From: AG25 sp035604455
GTDB taxonomy: Bacteria; Gemmatimonadota; Gemmatimonadetes; Gemmatimonadales; GWC2-71-9
DNA: 64,000 nt
Direction of reading: 5' to 3'
Assembly (NCBI GenBank): GCA_035604455.1
Contig: DATNIM010000100.1
Coordinates: 25,586 to 89,585 of the forward strand
The notes beneath the pieces were generated by a model. The model worked only from the letters and a program-made list of their open reading frames with translations, ran no database searches and was not told where the DNA came from. Positions 19,201 through 25,486 of the stretch are shown here, in pieces (the stretch's first letter is position 1; each line of letters starts with the position of its first letter). A program made the position numbers and the translations under genes.

Positions 19201-19590
19201 TTACTCGCCAATGTGTTGCTTGTAGGCTGCGCTGCCGAGCAGAGTCTTGAGGTCAGCGGGATCCTTCACGCGCAGCTTGATCATCCAGCCACCCCCATAG
19301 GGATCGCGATTGACCAAGCCCGGGTCGCTCTCGAGCGCGCCGTTTACCTCGACGACCGTGCCGGCGAGCGGGGCGTAGAGGTCCGACACGGCTTTCACGG
19401 CTTCAATGGTCCCGAACGAGTCCCCGCCCCCGAACGCCACTCCCGTCTTGGGGAGATCGAGGTACACGACATCCCCGAGCTCGCCTTGGGCGTAGTCGGT
19501 GACGCCCACCTGCACGACGGTGGGATCTGACGTCTTCCTGACGTATTCGTGCTCGTTGGTGTAGAGCAGATCCTCGGGGATCGTAGACAT
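19201..19590 (-). CDS. gcvH: Glycine cleavage system H protein
   Basis: 129 aa from ATG 19590, normal length. It starts MSTIPEDLLYTNEHEYV and carries the lipoyl-lysine K66 in GTIEAVKAVSDLYAP, followed by the family end LVNRDPYGGGWMIKL. It shuttles the aminomethyl group from GcvP. It is the first gene of the long minus-strand unit and sits 34 nt after the predicted transcription start. Confidence 0.97.
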   Translation of the reverse strand: MSTIPEDLLYTNEHEYVRKTSDPTVVQVGVTDYAQGELGDVVYLDLPKTGVAFGGGDSFGTIEAVKAVSDLYAPLAGTVVEVNGALESDPGLVNRDPYGGGWMIKLRVKDPADLKTLLGSAAYKQHIGE

Positions 19591-19630
19591 GCGAGTCGGC
19601 GCTATGCTCGAGGTGATGCGGACGGGGCGA

Positions 19631-19659
19631 AGGTTACCGGGGCCAGGAACGTGTGTCAA
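19631..19659 (-). promoter_or_regulatory. Promoter of the gcvH-gcvP-lplA-opp unit
   Basis: On the minus strand, TTGACA (19659-19654) and TAACCT (19636-19631) are separated by 17 bp: a perfect -35 and a 4/6 -10. The -35 overlaps the coaE stop codon. The start is expected near 19624, giving a leader of about 34 nt before gcvH. No glycine riboswitch fits in that space. Confidence 0.7.
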
Positions 19660-20642
19660 GACAACGTGTTGTGCGTGGGAAACAGATCGGCGCGCGGGCG
19701 ATCGCCCACCGCGCCTTCCTCCGCCAGGGCAAGACGCCCACCGTCCCAGGGTCGGAGATCGAGCCGTGCGGCGACCGGGTCCGGACCCGGGGTCAGGTAC
19801 AAGAGGACACCCGGTCGCCCCGCCTCGAGCCACGCTTTGCGCGCGAGCGACGCGGCGCGCGCGGACGCGAGCGCGACACCCGGTCGCAACGCGGCGAAGC
19901 GCGCCACGAGCGCGCGGCCGCGGGCTCGCTCGACGCGCACGCCGCCTTCCGCGTACCGCCGACCAATGGGGCCGAACTCAGCCGGGTCGTCCGCGGCGTC
20001 CGCCGTCGCGAGCAACAGAATACTCCCTGGCGGCGGCCCCGCGGCGGCGCGGCGGCGAACCTCCTGGAACACAGCGCGGGCTTGGGATTCAAGCTCGGCC
20101 AGCGAGCCCGCGTTCGTAATAATGAAGTGACTGCGCTCCCGCTTGCGCTCACTAGGCATCTGGGCGGCCATCAGCCGCGCGGCATCTTCCGCGCTCAAGC
20201 CCCGGGTCGCCTGCAGGCGCTGACCCCGCAGGTCCGGGGGCGCCTCGACTAGGACGACCACATCGAAGCGCCGAGGATCGAGCACCTCGAAGAGAAGCGG
20301 GATGTCGTTCACAACGAGCGCGTCGCCGCGGCTCCGGGCTTCGCGCACCAGGGCGTCGCGGCGTTCCTGCACTGCCGGATGGACGATCGCGTTCAGGGCC
20401 TGCAGCGCGGCCTCATCGCCCATGACCTTCGAGCGAAGCGCCGCGCGATCAAGAGTCCCATCCCCGGTCAGGACGTCGGCCCCGAATCGCCGGACGATCG
20501 CCGCGAGCACCTCAGACCCCGGAGCCTCGGCCGCGCGCGCGAGCTCGTCGGCGTCGACCACTGTGGCCCCCCACTCGCGGAACCAGGAGACCACCGTCGA
20601 CTTCCCGGCCGCGACGTTCCCCGTCACGACGGCGTTCAACAC
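19656..20642 (-). CDS. coaE: Dephospho-CoA kinase with an extra C-terminal domain
   Basis: 328 aa from GTG 20642, chosen because GGGGGA lies 7 nt upstream and the P-loop follows at once (VVTGNVAAGKSTVVSWF). Residues 1-205 are CoaE: DADELAR, HPAVQERRD, NDIPLLFE and the lid/RLxAQ region (RLMAAQMPSERKRERSHFIITN). CoaE phosphorylates dephospho-CoA in the last step of CoA synthesis. Normal CoaE ends near residue 200; here about 120 further residues follow in the same frame (SILLLATADAADDP, ARFAALRPGVALASARAASL, LDLRPWDGG). I recognise no family in that part. The P-loop has GNVAAGKS where most CoaE have GGIGSGKS. Confidence 0.9.
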   Translation of the reverse strand: MLNAVVTGNVAAGKSTVVSWFREWGATVVDADELARAAEAPGSEVLAAIVRRFGADVLTGDGTLDRAALRSKVMGDEAALQALNAIVHPAVQERRDALVREARSRGDALVVNDIPLLFEVLDPRRFDVVVLVEAPPDLRGQRLQATRGLSAEDAARLMAAQMPSERKRERSHFIITNAGSLAELESQARAVFQEVRRRAAAGPPPGSILLLATADAADDPAEFGPIGRRYAEGGVRVERARGRALVARFAALRPGVALASARAASLARKAWLEAGRPGVLLYLTPGPDPVAARLDLRPWDGGRLALAEEGAVGDRPRADLFPTHNTLS

Positions 20643-20918
20643 CGGGCGGTCCCCCACCCGGGCGGAGGGCGGGTGCCCGGGTCGCCCGTCCGACCGCAAG
20701 CCGCCAGATCGGCCGCCCCACCCAGGACGGCACCGCGACGCGAACCGGGATGCTCATCGCTCCCGACTGGGCGCGGCCCAGGGCCCGGGGCCGCTGACTT
20801 ACGTACGGAGAAGGGGGGCGGGGTTCGGTATAGAAGGATCGAACACGCGTCCTGGGCGTCCCGACGGGCCAAGGGCGTCCCTCGGCCTGCCCTCGACCCC
20901 CCCAGAAGTGCCGGTATC

Positions 20919-20947
20919 TTGCGGTTTTTCGGGGGATGTCTCAATAT
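20919..20947 (+). promoter_or_regulatory. Candidate promoter of the HU gene
   Basis: TTGCGG (20919-20924) and CAATAT (20942-20947), 17 bp apart. The start is expected near 20954, giving a leader of about 84 nt that includes the hairpins at 20967-20997 and the strong AAGGAG site at 21026-21031. Confidence 0.5.
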
Positions 20948-20966
20948 GGTGCCCAAGTTATGCGGG

Positions 20967-20997
20967 TTTTCGGGGCCATACCCCGAAAAATGGCCCC
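20967..20997 (+). repeat. Overlapping inverted repeats in the HU leader
   Basis: TTTTCGGGG (20967-20975) pairs with CCCCGAAAA (20981-20989). The overlapping GGGGCCAT (20972-20979) pairs with ATGGCCCC (20990-20997). The two stems share the GGGG block and cannot form together, so they are mutually exclusive. A related TTTTTCGGGGG occurs upstream at 20925-20935. This could be an attenuator-like switch or a protein-binding site. Confidence 0.55.
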
Positions 20998-21037
20998 AAA
21001 TCAGGGCTTTTAGACTACCCCTCACAAGGAGTGCACC

Positions 21038-21328
21038 GTGAACAAAGCCGAGCTGACCACCTCGTTGGCCACCCGGACGAAGATGTCCAAGGCCGAGGCC
21101 GGTCGGGCGATCGAGGCCCTGTTCGACGACAAGGGCATCATCGCTGTCGAGCTGAAGAAGGGTGCCAAGGTGCAGATCACCGGATTCGGGAACTTCGAGG
21201 CGCGCAAGCGCGCCGCGCGGCAGGGGCGCAATCCGAAGACGGGCGAGATGATCACCATCAAGGCGTCCATTGCGCCGGCGTTTCGCGCGGGGAAGCAGTT
21301 GAAGATGGCGGTGAATACCAAGAAGTAG
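21038..21328 (+). CDS. hup: HU/IHF family DNA-binding protein
   Basis: 96 aa from GTG 21038 with AAGGAG six bases upstream. It starts MNKAELTTSLATRTKMSKAEAGRAI, has the GFGNFEARKRAARQGRNP beta-arm (the Pro that intercalates DNA is present) and ends in Lys-rich NTKK. It is a normal HU length and a nucleoid protein that bends DNA. It is transcribed alone and ends in a strong stem-loop. Confidence 0.96.
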   Translation: MNKAELTTSLATRTKMSKAEAGRAIEALFDDKGIIAVELKKGAKVQITGFGNFEARKRAARQGRNPKTGEMITIKASIAPAFRAGKQLKMAVNTKK

Positions 21329-21373
21329 CCGTCGGTCGCCTTTCAAGCGGGCCGCAACCGGCTCGCGCTCGTC

Positions 21374-21399
21374 ACGGGCCGCTCCGCTGAGCGGCCCGT
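21374..21399. terminator. 11-bp perfect stem-loop between convergent genes
   Basis: ACGGGCCGCTC (21374-21384), loop CGCT, GAGCGGCCCGT (21389-21399). It lies 45 bp after the HU stop and touches the stop of the convergent DbpA-domain gene. There is no U-tract on either strand, so it is an incomplete intrinsic terminator, but the position favours a bidirectional transcription barrier. Confidence 0.6.
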
Positions 21400-22706
21400 C
21401 AGCGTTTCGTGGGCAAAGCTCCTCGGCGCGGTCGCTTGGTCTCCTCGGCACGGTCCTCGCGCGCTTCGACACGTCGACCTCGGATCGTCACCCGGTTCAA
21501 GCCGCGCAACGCACGGGCCCCCGCGTCCGCAGCCACGTCGACGACGGCAAACGAGTCATGCAAGTCGATTCGTCCGATCTCCGTTGTGGCGAGCCCGACC
21601 TCTCGGGTGAGGGCTCCGACGAGATCCTTCGCTCTGGCGCCATCCTTCGTTCCGATCTTGACGAAGAGCCGGCACCAAGCCGGTGTGGCGTGCGCCTCGT
21701 GCTCAGGGACCTGCTGTCTCGCGGGGGTCTCCAACAGCCCGAGCAGCGCAGCGGCGACTTCCGCCGGATCGTACCGATCGAACAGCGGTCCGAGCAGCAG
21801 TAAACCCGCGTCCGACGTGCCGGCGTCAATTCGCGCGGCAATCTGCACCCGGAGAGCCGCGGCGCGATCCTTGGACTGATCGGGGGCCGGCGAGACACGC
21901 AACGGCGTGAGCGGCGCGGCGATCGACCGCGCGTAGCCGAGCTGGCCCGCCGTGGGAAAGAGGACGGGCTTTCCGAGGAGGGACAACGCGGCGAATTCGT
22001 CGCGCGTCGGGAGCCTCAGACACAGCACGCCATCAGGCGGCGCATCCGGCTGCTCAATCGGTCCCCCGTCCCAAATCATCGGATGGTCCAGATCGAGCGC
22101 GTCCACCGCGGCACGCGCCGCCGCTGGCCGGTTCGCCGTCGCCGTCACGGCGAAGGCAGCCGGTCCTACCGCGGGCAGCGGCTCGGCGTCACTCGCCGGT
22201 GCAGGGCCGAGGACTTCGGCCCGATAAGCATGACGAGCGAGAAACTCCTTCAGGCTTGATGGGTTCCAACTCAAGACCACGCGGCGAGCCGTCCGGGCGT
22301 CGCCGAGCAGCGCTTCGAGCGCCTCGCTTCGGCCGGCGGCTACGAGCTGCTCGGGCCACGCGAGGACAATGGTGCCAACGGCGTCCCACTTGAGGGCGGA
22401 TTGTGCGGTGAGCGCGAGCAGGTCGTCGGCGCTCCCTGAAACCAGGTCCACGGGGCGGTTGCGGAGGCGCTGGAGCGCCCGGCTAACGCTGTCGACGGCG
22501 TAGGCCCGGATCCCCGGAACGACACCGATCCACTCCGCCGCGCTTGAGGCGTCCGTGCACACGACGATCGTGGCCTGGGTCCCGTCACCGTGCGGGAGTC
22601 CGAGCAATGACCAGAGGACACCGGCCTGGGCCGGGTCGGGCGGCATCACCACAATCACGGGTCGCCCGCGCGCCAGCGCGGCGCGACCCTCGTCTAGCGT
22701 GCTCAC
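21399..22706 (-). CDS. Degenerate DEAD-box helicase-like protein with DbpA RNA-binding domain
   Basis: 435 aa from GTG 22706, supported by GAGG upstream and by a promoter that lies between it and the alternative ATG 22751. Residues 345-425 form a DbpA-type RNA-binding domain: AWCRLFVKIGTKDGARAKDLVGAL, IGRIDLHDSFAVVDVAADAG and RVTIRGRRVEA. The first 330 residues have the alternating strand/helix layout of two RecA-like domains, but every helicase motif is gone. There is no AxxGxGKT, the DEAD position reads VLAWPEQ, and the SAT position reads SWNPS. It probably binds rRNA without ATPase activity. It could be a ribosome assembly factor or cold-response protein; this is inference. Confidence 0.85.
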   Translation of the reverse strand: MSTLDEGRAALARGRPVIVVMPPDPAQAGVLWSLLGLPHGDGTQATIVVCTDASSAAEWIGVVPGIRAYAVDSVSRALQRLRNRPVDLVSGSADDLLALTAQSALKWDAVGTIVLAWPEQLVAAGRSEALEALLGDARTARRVVLSWNPSSLKEFLARHAYRAEVLGPAPASDAEPLPAVGPAAFAVTATANRPAAARAAVDALDLDHPMIWDGGPIEQPDAPPDGVLCLRLPTRDEFAALSLLGKPVLFPTAGQLGYARSIAAPLTPLRVSPAPDQSKDRAAALRVQIAARIDAGTSDAGLLLLGPLFDRYDPAEVAAALLGLLETPARQQVPEHEAHATPAWCRLFVKIGTKDGARAKDLVGALTREVGLATTEIGRIDLHDSFAVVDVAADAGARALRGLNRVTIRGRRVEAREDRAEETKRPRRGALPTKR

Positions 22707-22741
22707 AGAACCTCGGTTGTCAAAGGGCGGTACCGGGGCGC

Positions 22742-22770
22742 ATCCTACCATTGCGGTCGCCGACGGGCAA
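22742..22770 (-). promoter_or_regulatory. Promoter of the DbpA-domain gene
   Basis: Minus strand TTGCCC (22770-22765) and TAGGAT (22747-22742), 17 bp apart. The start is expected near 22735, about 30 nt before GTG 22706. This excludes ATG 22751 as the main start. Confidence 0.6.
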
Positions 22771-22852
22771 TCGGCAACCCCACGCCACGCAGTTGCGCCC
22801 GGCGTCCGGTTGTGACTAATTCCGGCACAGTTCCCCGAAGCCGCGCGAGCCC

Positions 22853-24040
22853 ATGAGTTCAGGCCTTTCCCCGAACCTACAGCACCTCGAGACCTCCGCG
22901 ACGATCGCCATCTCGCAGGAGGCGAAGCGTCGCAAAGCGGCTGGCGAAGACGTCATCGATCTCGGTGCCGGCGAGCCCGATTTCCCGACGCCTTCGATTC
23001 CGGCCGAGGCCGGGGTCCGAGCCATTCGGGACGGCAAGACGCACTACCCCGCGAACGAAGGGATTCTTGAGCTTCGGGCGGCTGCCGCGCAGCGGCTCTC
23101 GCTGTTGTCCAATGGGCGGGCCGTCAACGCCGACAACATCGTCATCTCCAACGGCTCCAAGCAGTCCTTGTTTAACGTCTGCTTCGCGCTGTTCGGCCCC
23201 GGCGACGTCGTGGCCATCCCCGCACCTGCATGGGTGTCGTACCCACAGATCATTCACCTGGCCCGGGCGCGCCCTGTGCTCGTGCCTGGCGACGCCGAGT
23301 GGGGACTGAAGGTGGGGGTGCGGGATCTCGAACGCGTGGTGCCAGGAGCGCAGGGGCTCATCTTGTGCTCCCCCTGCAATCCCACAGGGGCCGTGTACAC
23401 GCTCGCCGAGTTGCGGGCGATCGCTCAGTGGGCGGTGGAGCGGAAGGTCTGGGTGATCGCGGACGAGATCTATCGCCGAATCCACTATGGTCCCGGACCC
23501 GCACCGTCCTTCCTCGATCTCCCGGACGAGCTCCTCGAGCGGGTCGTGGTGATCTACGGTGTGAGCAAGGCGTATGCGATGACGGGTTGGAGGATCGGAA
23601 TCGCGCTCGCGCCCTCGAAGATCGCGAAAGCCATGGCGGCGCTCCAATCCCACACGACGACGGGGGCGAACCATCCCGCCCAGTATGCGGCGGCCGCCGC
23701 GCTCGGAGACGAGCGCGTGGAGCAGGACGTGTCACGGATGGTGAGCGAGTTCCGGAAGCGACGCGAACTCGTCGTCGAACGGTTCCGGCGAGACCTGCCG
23801 GGCGTCGAGTTCGTCGACCCGCTTGGGGCCTTCTACTTCTTCTTCCGCGTCGACTCCCTCGGCGCCCTGAGCGGCACTGAGTTTTGTACGCAGCTCATCA
23901 CCAACACGGGCGTGGCCCTGGTCCCGGGCGCCGCGTTCGGCGACGATCGCTACGTGCGGCTCTCCTACGCCGCTGCCACCGCGGATCTTGAGCGCGCCCT
24001 GGATCGCATCGTGGGGTTCGCGAAAAAGCTCGGCGACTAG
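22853..24040 (+). CDS. aspC: Pyridoxal-phosphate aminotransferase, aspartate aminotransferase type I
   Basis: 395 aa, full length. It starts with the family pattern (NLQHLETSATIAISQEAKRR, DLGAGEPDFPTP). SPCNPTGAVY, DEIYRRIHYG and the PLP lysine K239 in YGVSKAYAMTGWRIG are conserved, and an Arg near the end (DRYVRLSYA) binds the substrate carboxylate. It is most likely an aspartate (or broad acidic/aromatic) aminotransferase of subgroup I-beta. A weak promoter is possible upstream (TTGCGC 22793 and TAATTC 22817). Confidence 0.92.
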   Translation: MSSGLSPNLQHLETSATIAISQEAKRRKAAGEDVIDLGAGEPDFPTPSIPAEAGVRAIRDGKTHYPANEGILELRAAAAQRLSLLSNGRAVNADNIVISNGSKQSLFNVCFALFGPGDVVAIPAPAWVSYPQIIHLARARPVLVPGDAEWGLKVGVRDLERVVPGAQGLILCSPCNPTGAVYTLAELRAIAQWAVERKVWVIADEIYRRIHYGPGPAPSFLDLPDELLERVVVIYGVSKAYAMTGWRIGIALAPSKIAKAMAALQSHTTTGANHPAQYAAAAALGDERVEQDVSRMVSEFRKRRELVVERFRRDLPGVEFVDPLGAFYFFFRVDSLGALSGTEFCTQLITNTGVALVPGAAFGDDRYVRLSYAAATADLERALDRIVGFAKKLGD

Positions 24041-24131
24041 CCGTCGGGCCACTGCGCGTCACGCTGGCCGCGCTTCCCGGGGGCGTCTATATTTGGCGCC
24101 CTCGCGAATCTCCCGGAAGGTTTGCCTCCCG

Positions 24132-24644
24132 ATGAATTTCGAAACGCGCATCGAGCCGCTCCAGGGTGCCCTCCCCAAGGTCAGTTATCGCTGGGACCCC
24201 GAGACCGACATCCTCTCCGTGGCGTGCAAGGGGGGGACGGCTGCAGACGGGTTGACAGGCACCGTCGATCTGGAGGGCGCGGACGGGTCGTTCGTGGTCA
24301 TCGACGTAGCGGGCGGATGCGTGCACGGCGTGGACGTGGTCTCCTGGCCCGATGATGTCCGCACGGTGGACCTCGAGACGCCGGCCGCCGCCAAGGAAGG
24401 CCGCGTCGTCTTCCCCACACGTCGTTCCCAGCCCGGGGTGGCCGCCGTCGAGGTGGACGCGTCGCTCACAGTCGAGAAGGACCAAGCCGAGTCCGTCTTC
24501 CATCTGCGCATCGGTCGAACCCGGGCCGTCACTGTGGTCCGGGTCGGCGACCGACTGCTTCTCGAGGTGGACAAGCAGTCGCGCCTCGCGGGCCTGTGGT
24601 TCCTCGACGTGCCGCCGTTCCCCAACGTCGAGGCCACCGGCTGA
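24132..24644 (+). CDS. Small conserved protein, possible DUF2283-like repeats
   Basis: 170 aa from ATG 24132; GGAAGG lies 11 nt upstream. No signal or membrane segment. Two beta-rich blocks start with patterns such as VSYRWDPETDILSVACKG (about residue 16) and VVRVGDRLLLEVDKQSRLAG (about 135), ending in a Trp-Phe-Leu-Asp strand. This resembles the small DUF2283 fold, but only loosely. It precedes the methyltransferase gene by 16 bp, so the pair is probably co-transcribed. A TATATT at 24088 may be a -10. Function unknown. Confidence 0.7.
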   Translation: MNFETRIEPLQGALPKVSYRWDPETDILSVACKGGTAADGLTGTVDLEGADGSFVVIDVAGGCVHGVDVVSWPDDVRTVDLETPAAAKEGRVVFPTRRSQPGVAAVEVDASLTVEKDQAESVFHLRIGRTRAVTVVRVGDRLLLEVDKQSRLAGLWFLDVPPFPNVEATG

Positions 24645-24660
24645 CCTTACGGCCGCGTTT

Positions 24661-25386
24661 GTGAACGACCCTTTGCCGCGGCTGAGCGGCGCGTCGGAGC
24701 CCGTGAAGTACGACCTCCTCGTCGAGCGGGTCCCCAACGTGTGGTGGGGCGATGCCGGCCCCCTCGTCGGCCTCCATGAGCTGAACACCGTGCGGGTCGA
24801 GTACTTTCGGAGCGCGTTGGGAGGATTCGGCGGCAAGCGGGTTCTGGACATTGGGTGCGGCGGCGGGATTCTCGCCGAGGCGCTCGCCCGGGAAGGCGCC
24901 CTGATCACCGGAATCGACCCGTCTGAACGCACCGTGGGCGTGGCCCGCGAGCACGCGGCGCGCTCCAAATTGTCGATCGACTACCGAGTGGCGACGGCGG
25001 AATCGGTGGACGAGACGGCGTTCGCAGCCCCGTTTGATGTCGTTTTTGCGGTGGATGTCCTGGAGCACGTCGAGGACCTCGACCGCAGTCTGGAGAACAT
25101 CGCCGGGCTGCTTGGCCCCGGGGGGGCGCTCGGGTTTCTCACGCACAACCGGACGCTCGCCGCGTTCCTCCAGCTCATCTGGGATGAGGAGTACGTGCGC
25201 CACTCGATGCCCGAGGGCTTCCACGATTTCCGCCGCTTCATCACGCCGGTCGAGCTCACGGAGAAGTTGGAGAGCCTTGGGATGGTCGTTCAAGACGTGA
25301 AGGGTATCGCGCGAGACGCGGACCGCCGCGTGGTCGTCGACGACACCACCGTCACGTATATCGGCTGGGCTCTGCGCACGCGTTAG
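24661..25386 (+). CDS. UbiG-like class I SAM-dependent methyltransferase
   Basis: 241 aa from GTG 24661. The N-terminal block WWGDAGPLVGLHELNTVRVEYF is typical of UbiG (3-demethylubiquinone O-methyltransferase). The SAM site follows: VLDIGCGGGILAEALAREGA, then DVVFAVDVLEHVED as motif II. UbiG acts on ubiquinone, but no other quinone gene is nearby and related organisms use menaquinone, so the real substrate is uncertain. Confidence 0.85.
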   Translation: MNDPLPRLSGASEPVKYDLLVERVPNVWWGDAGPLVGLHELNTVRVEYFRSALGGFGGKRVLDIGCGGGILAEALAREGALITGIDPSERTVGVAREHAARSKLSIDYRVATAESVDETAFAAPFDVVFAVDVLEHVEDLDRSLENIAGLLGPGGALGFLTHNRTLAAFLQLIWDEEYVRHSMPEGFHDFRRFITPVELTEKLESLGMVVQDVKGIARDADRRVVVDDTTVTYIGWALRTR

Positions 25387-25429
25387 CCCCGCTCGCAGCC
25401 GTCTTCCCGCTTACCTTAATGACACGTCG

Positions 25430-25486
25430 ATGAACACTTGTTCGGCTCCGTTACCCCCAGCGCGCTCGCCGGGGCCGCGCCGATGA
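25430..25486 (+). CDS. 18-codon upstream ORF coupled to the herA-like gene
   Basis: ATG 25430 opens 18 sense codons and ends at TGA 25484-25486, overlapping the herA-like ATG 25483 (ATGA). The peptide is Pro/Arg-rich (MNTCSAPLPPARSPGPRR). CTTAAT at 25415-25420 lies 9 nt before the ATG and could be a -10, making this the leaderless first ORF. The main gene has no ribosome-binding site of its own, so ribosomes arriving from this ORF could initiate it. The -35 is poor and the ORF could be chance. Confidence 0.4.
   Translation: MNTCSAPLPPARSPGPRR

Larger units (their letters stand above)
20643..21037 (+). other. 395-bp gap before the HU gene: promoter and hairpin leader
   Basis: No convincing gene is seen. 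The left part (20643-20900) is GC-rich and featureless apart from the coaE ribosome-binding site. The right part, 20905-21037, is noticeably more AT-rich and holds a candidate promoter and overlapping inverted repeats, described in their own entries. Confidence 0.6.

Noticed and set aside
20022..20642. PIG-L deacetylase idea for the CoaE C-terminal extension
   Set aside because: Only a strand followed by acidic residues is similar; the HPDDE zinc motif is absent.
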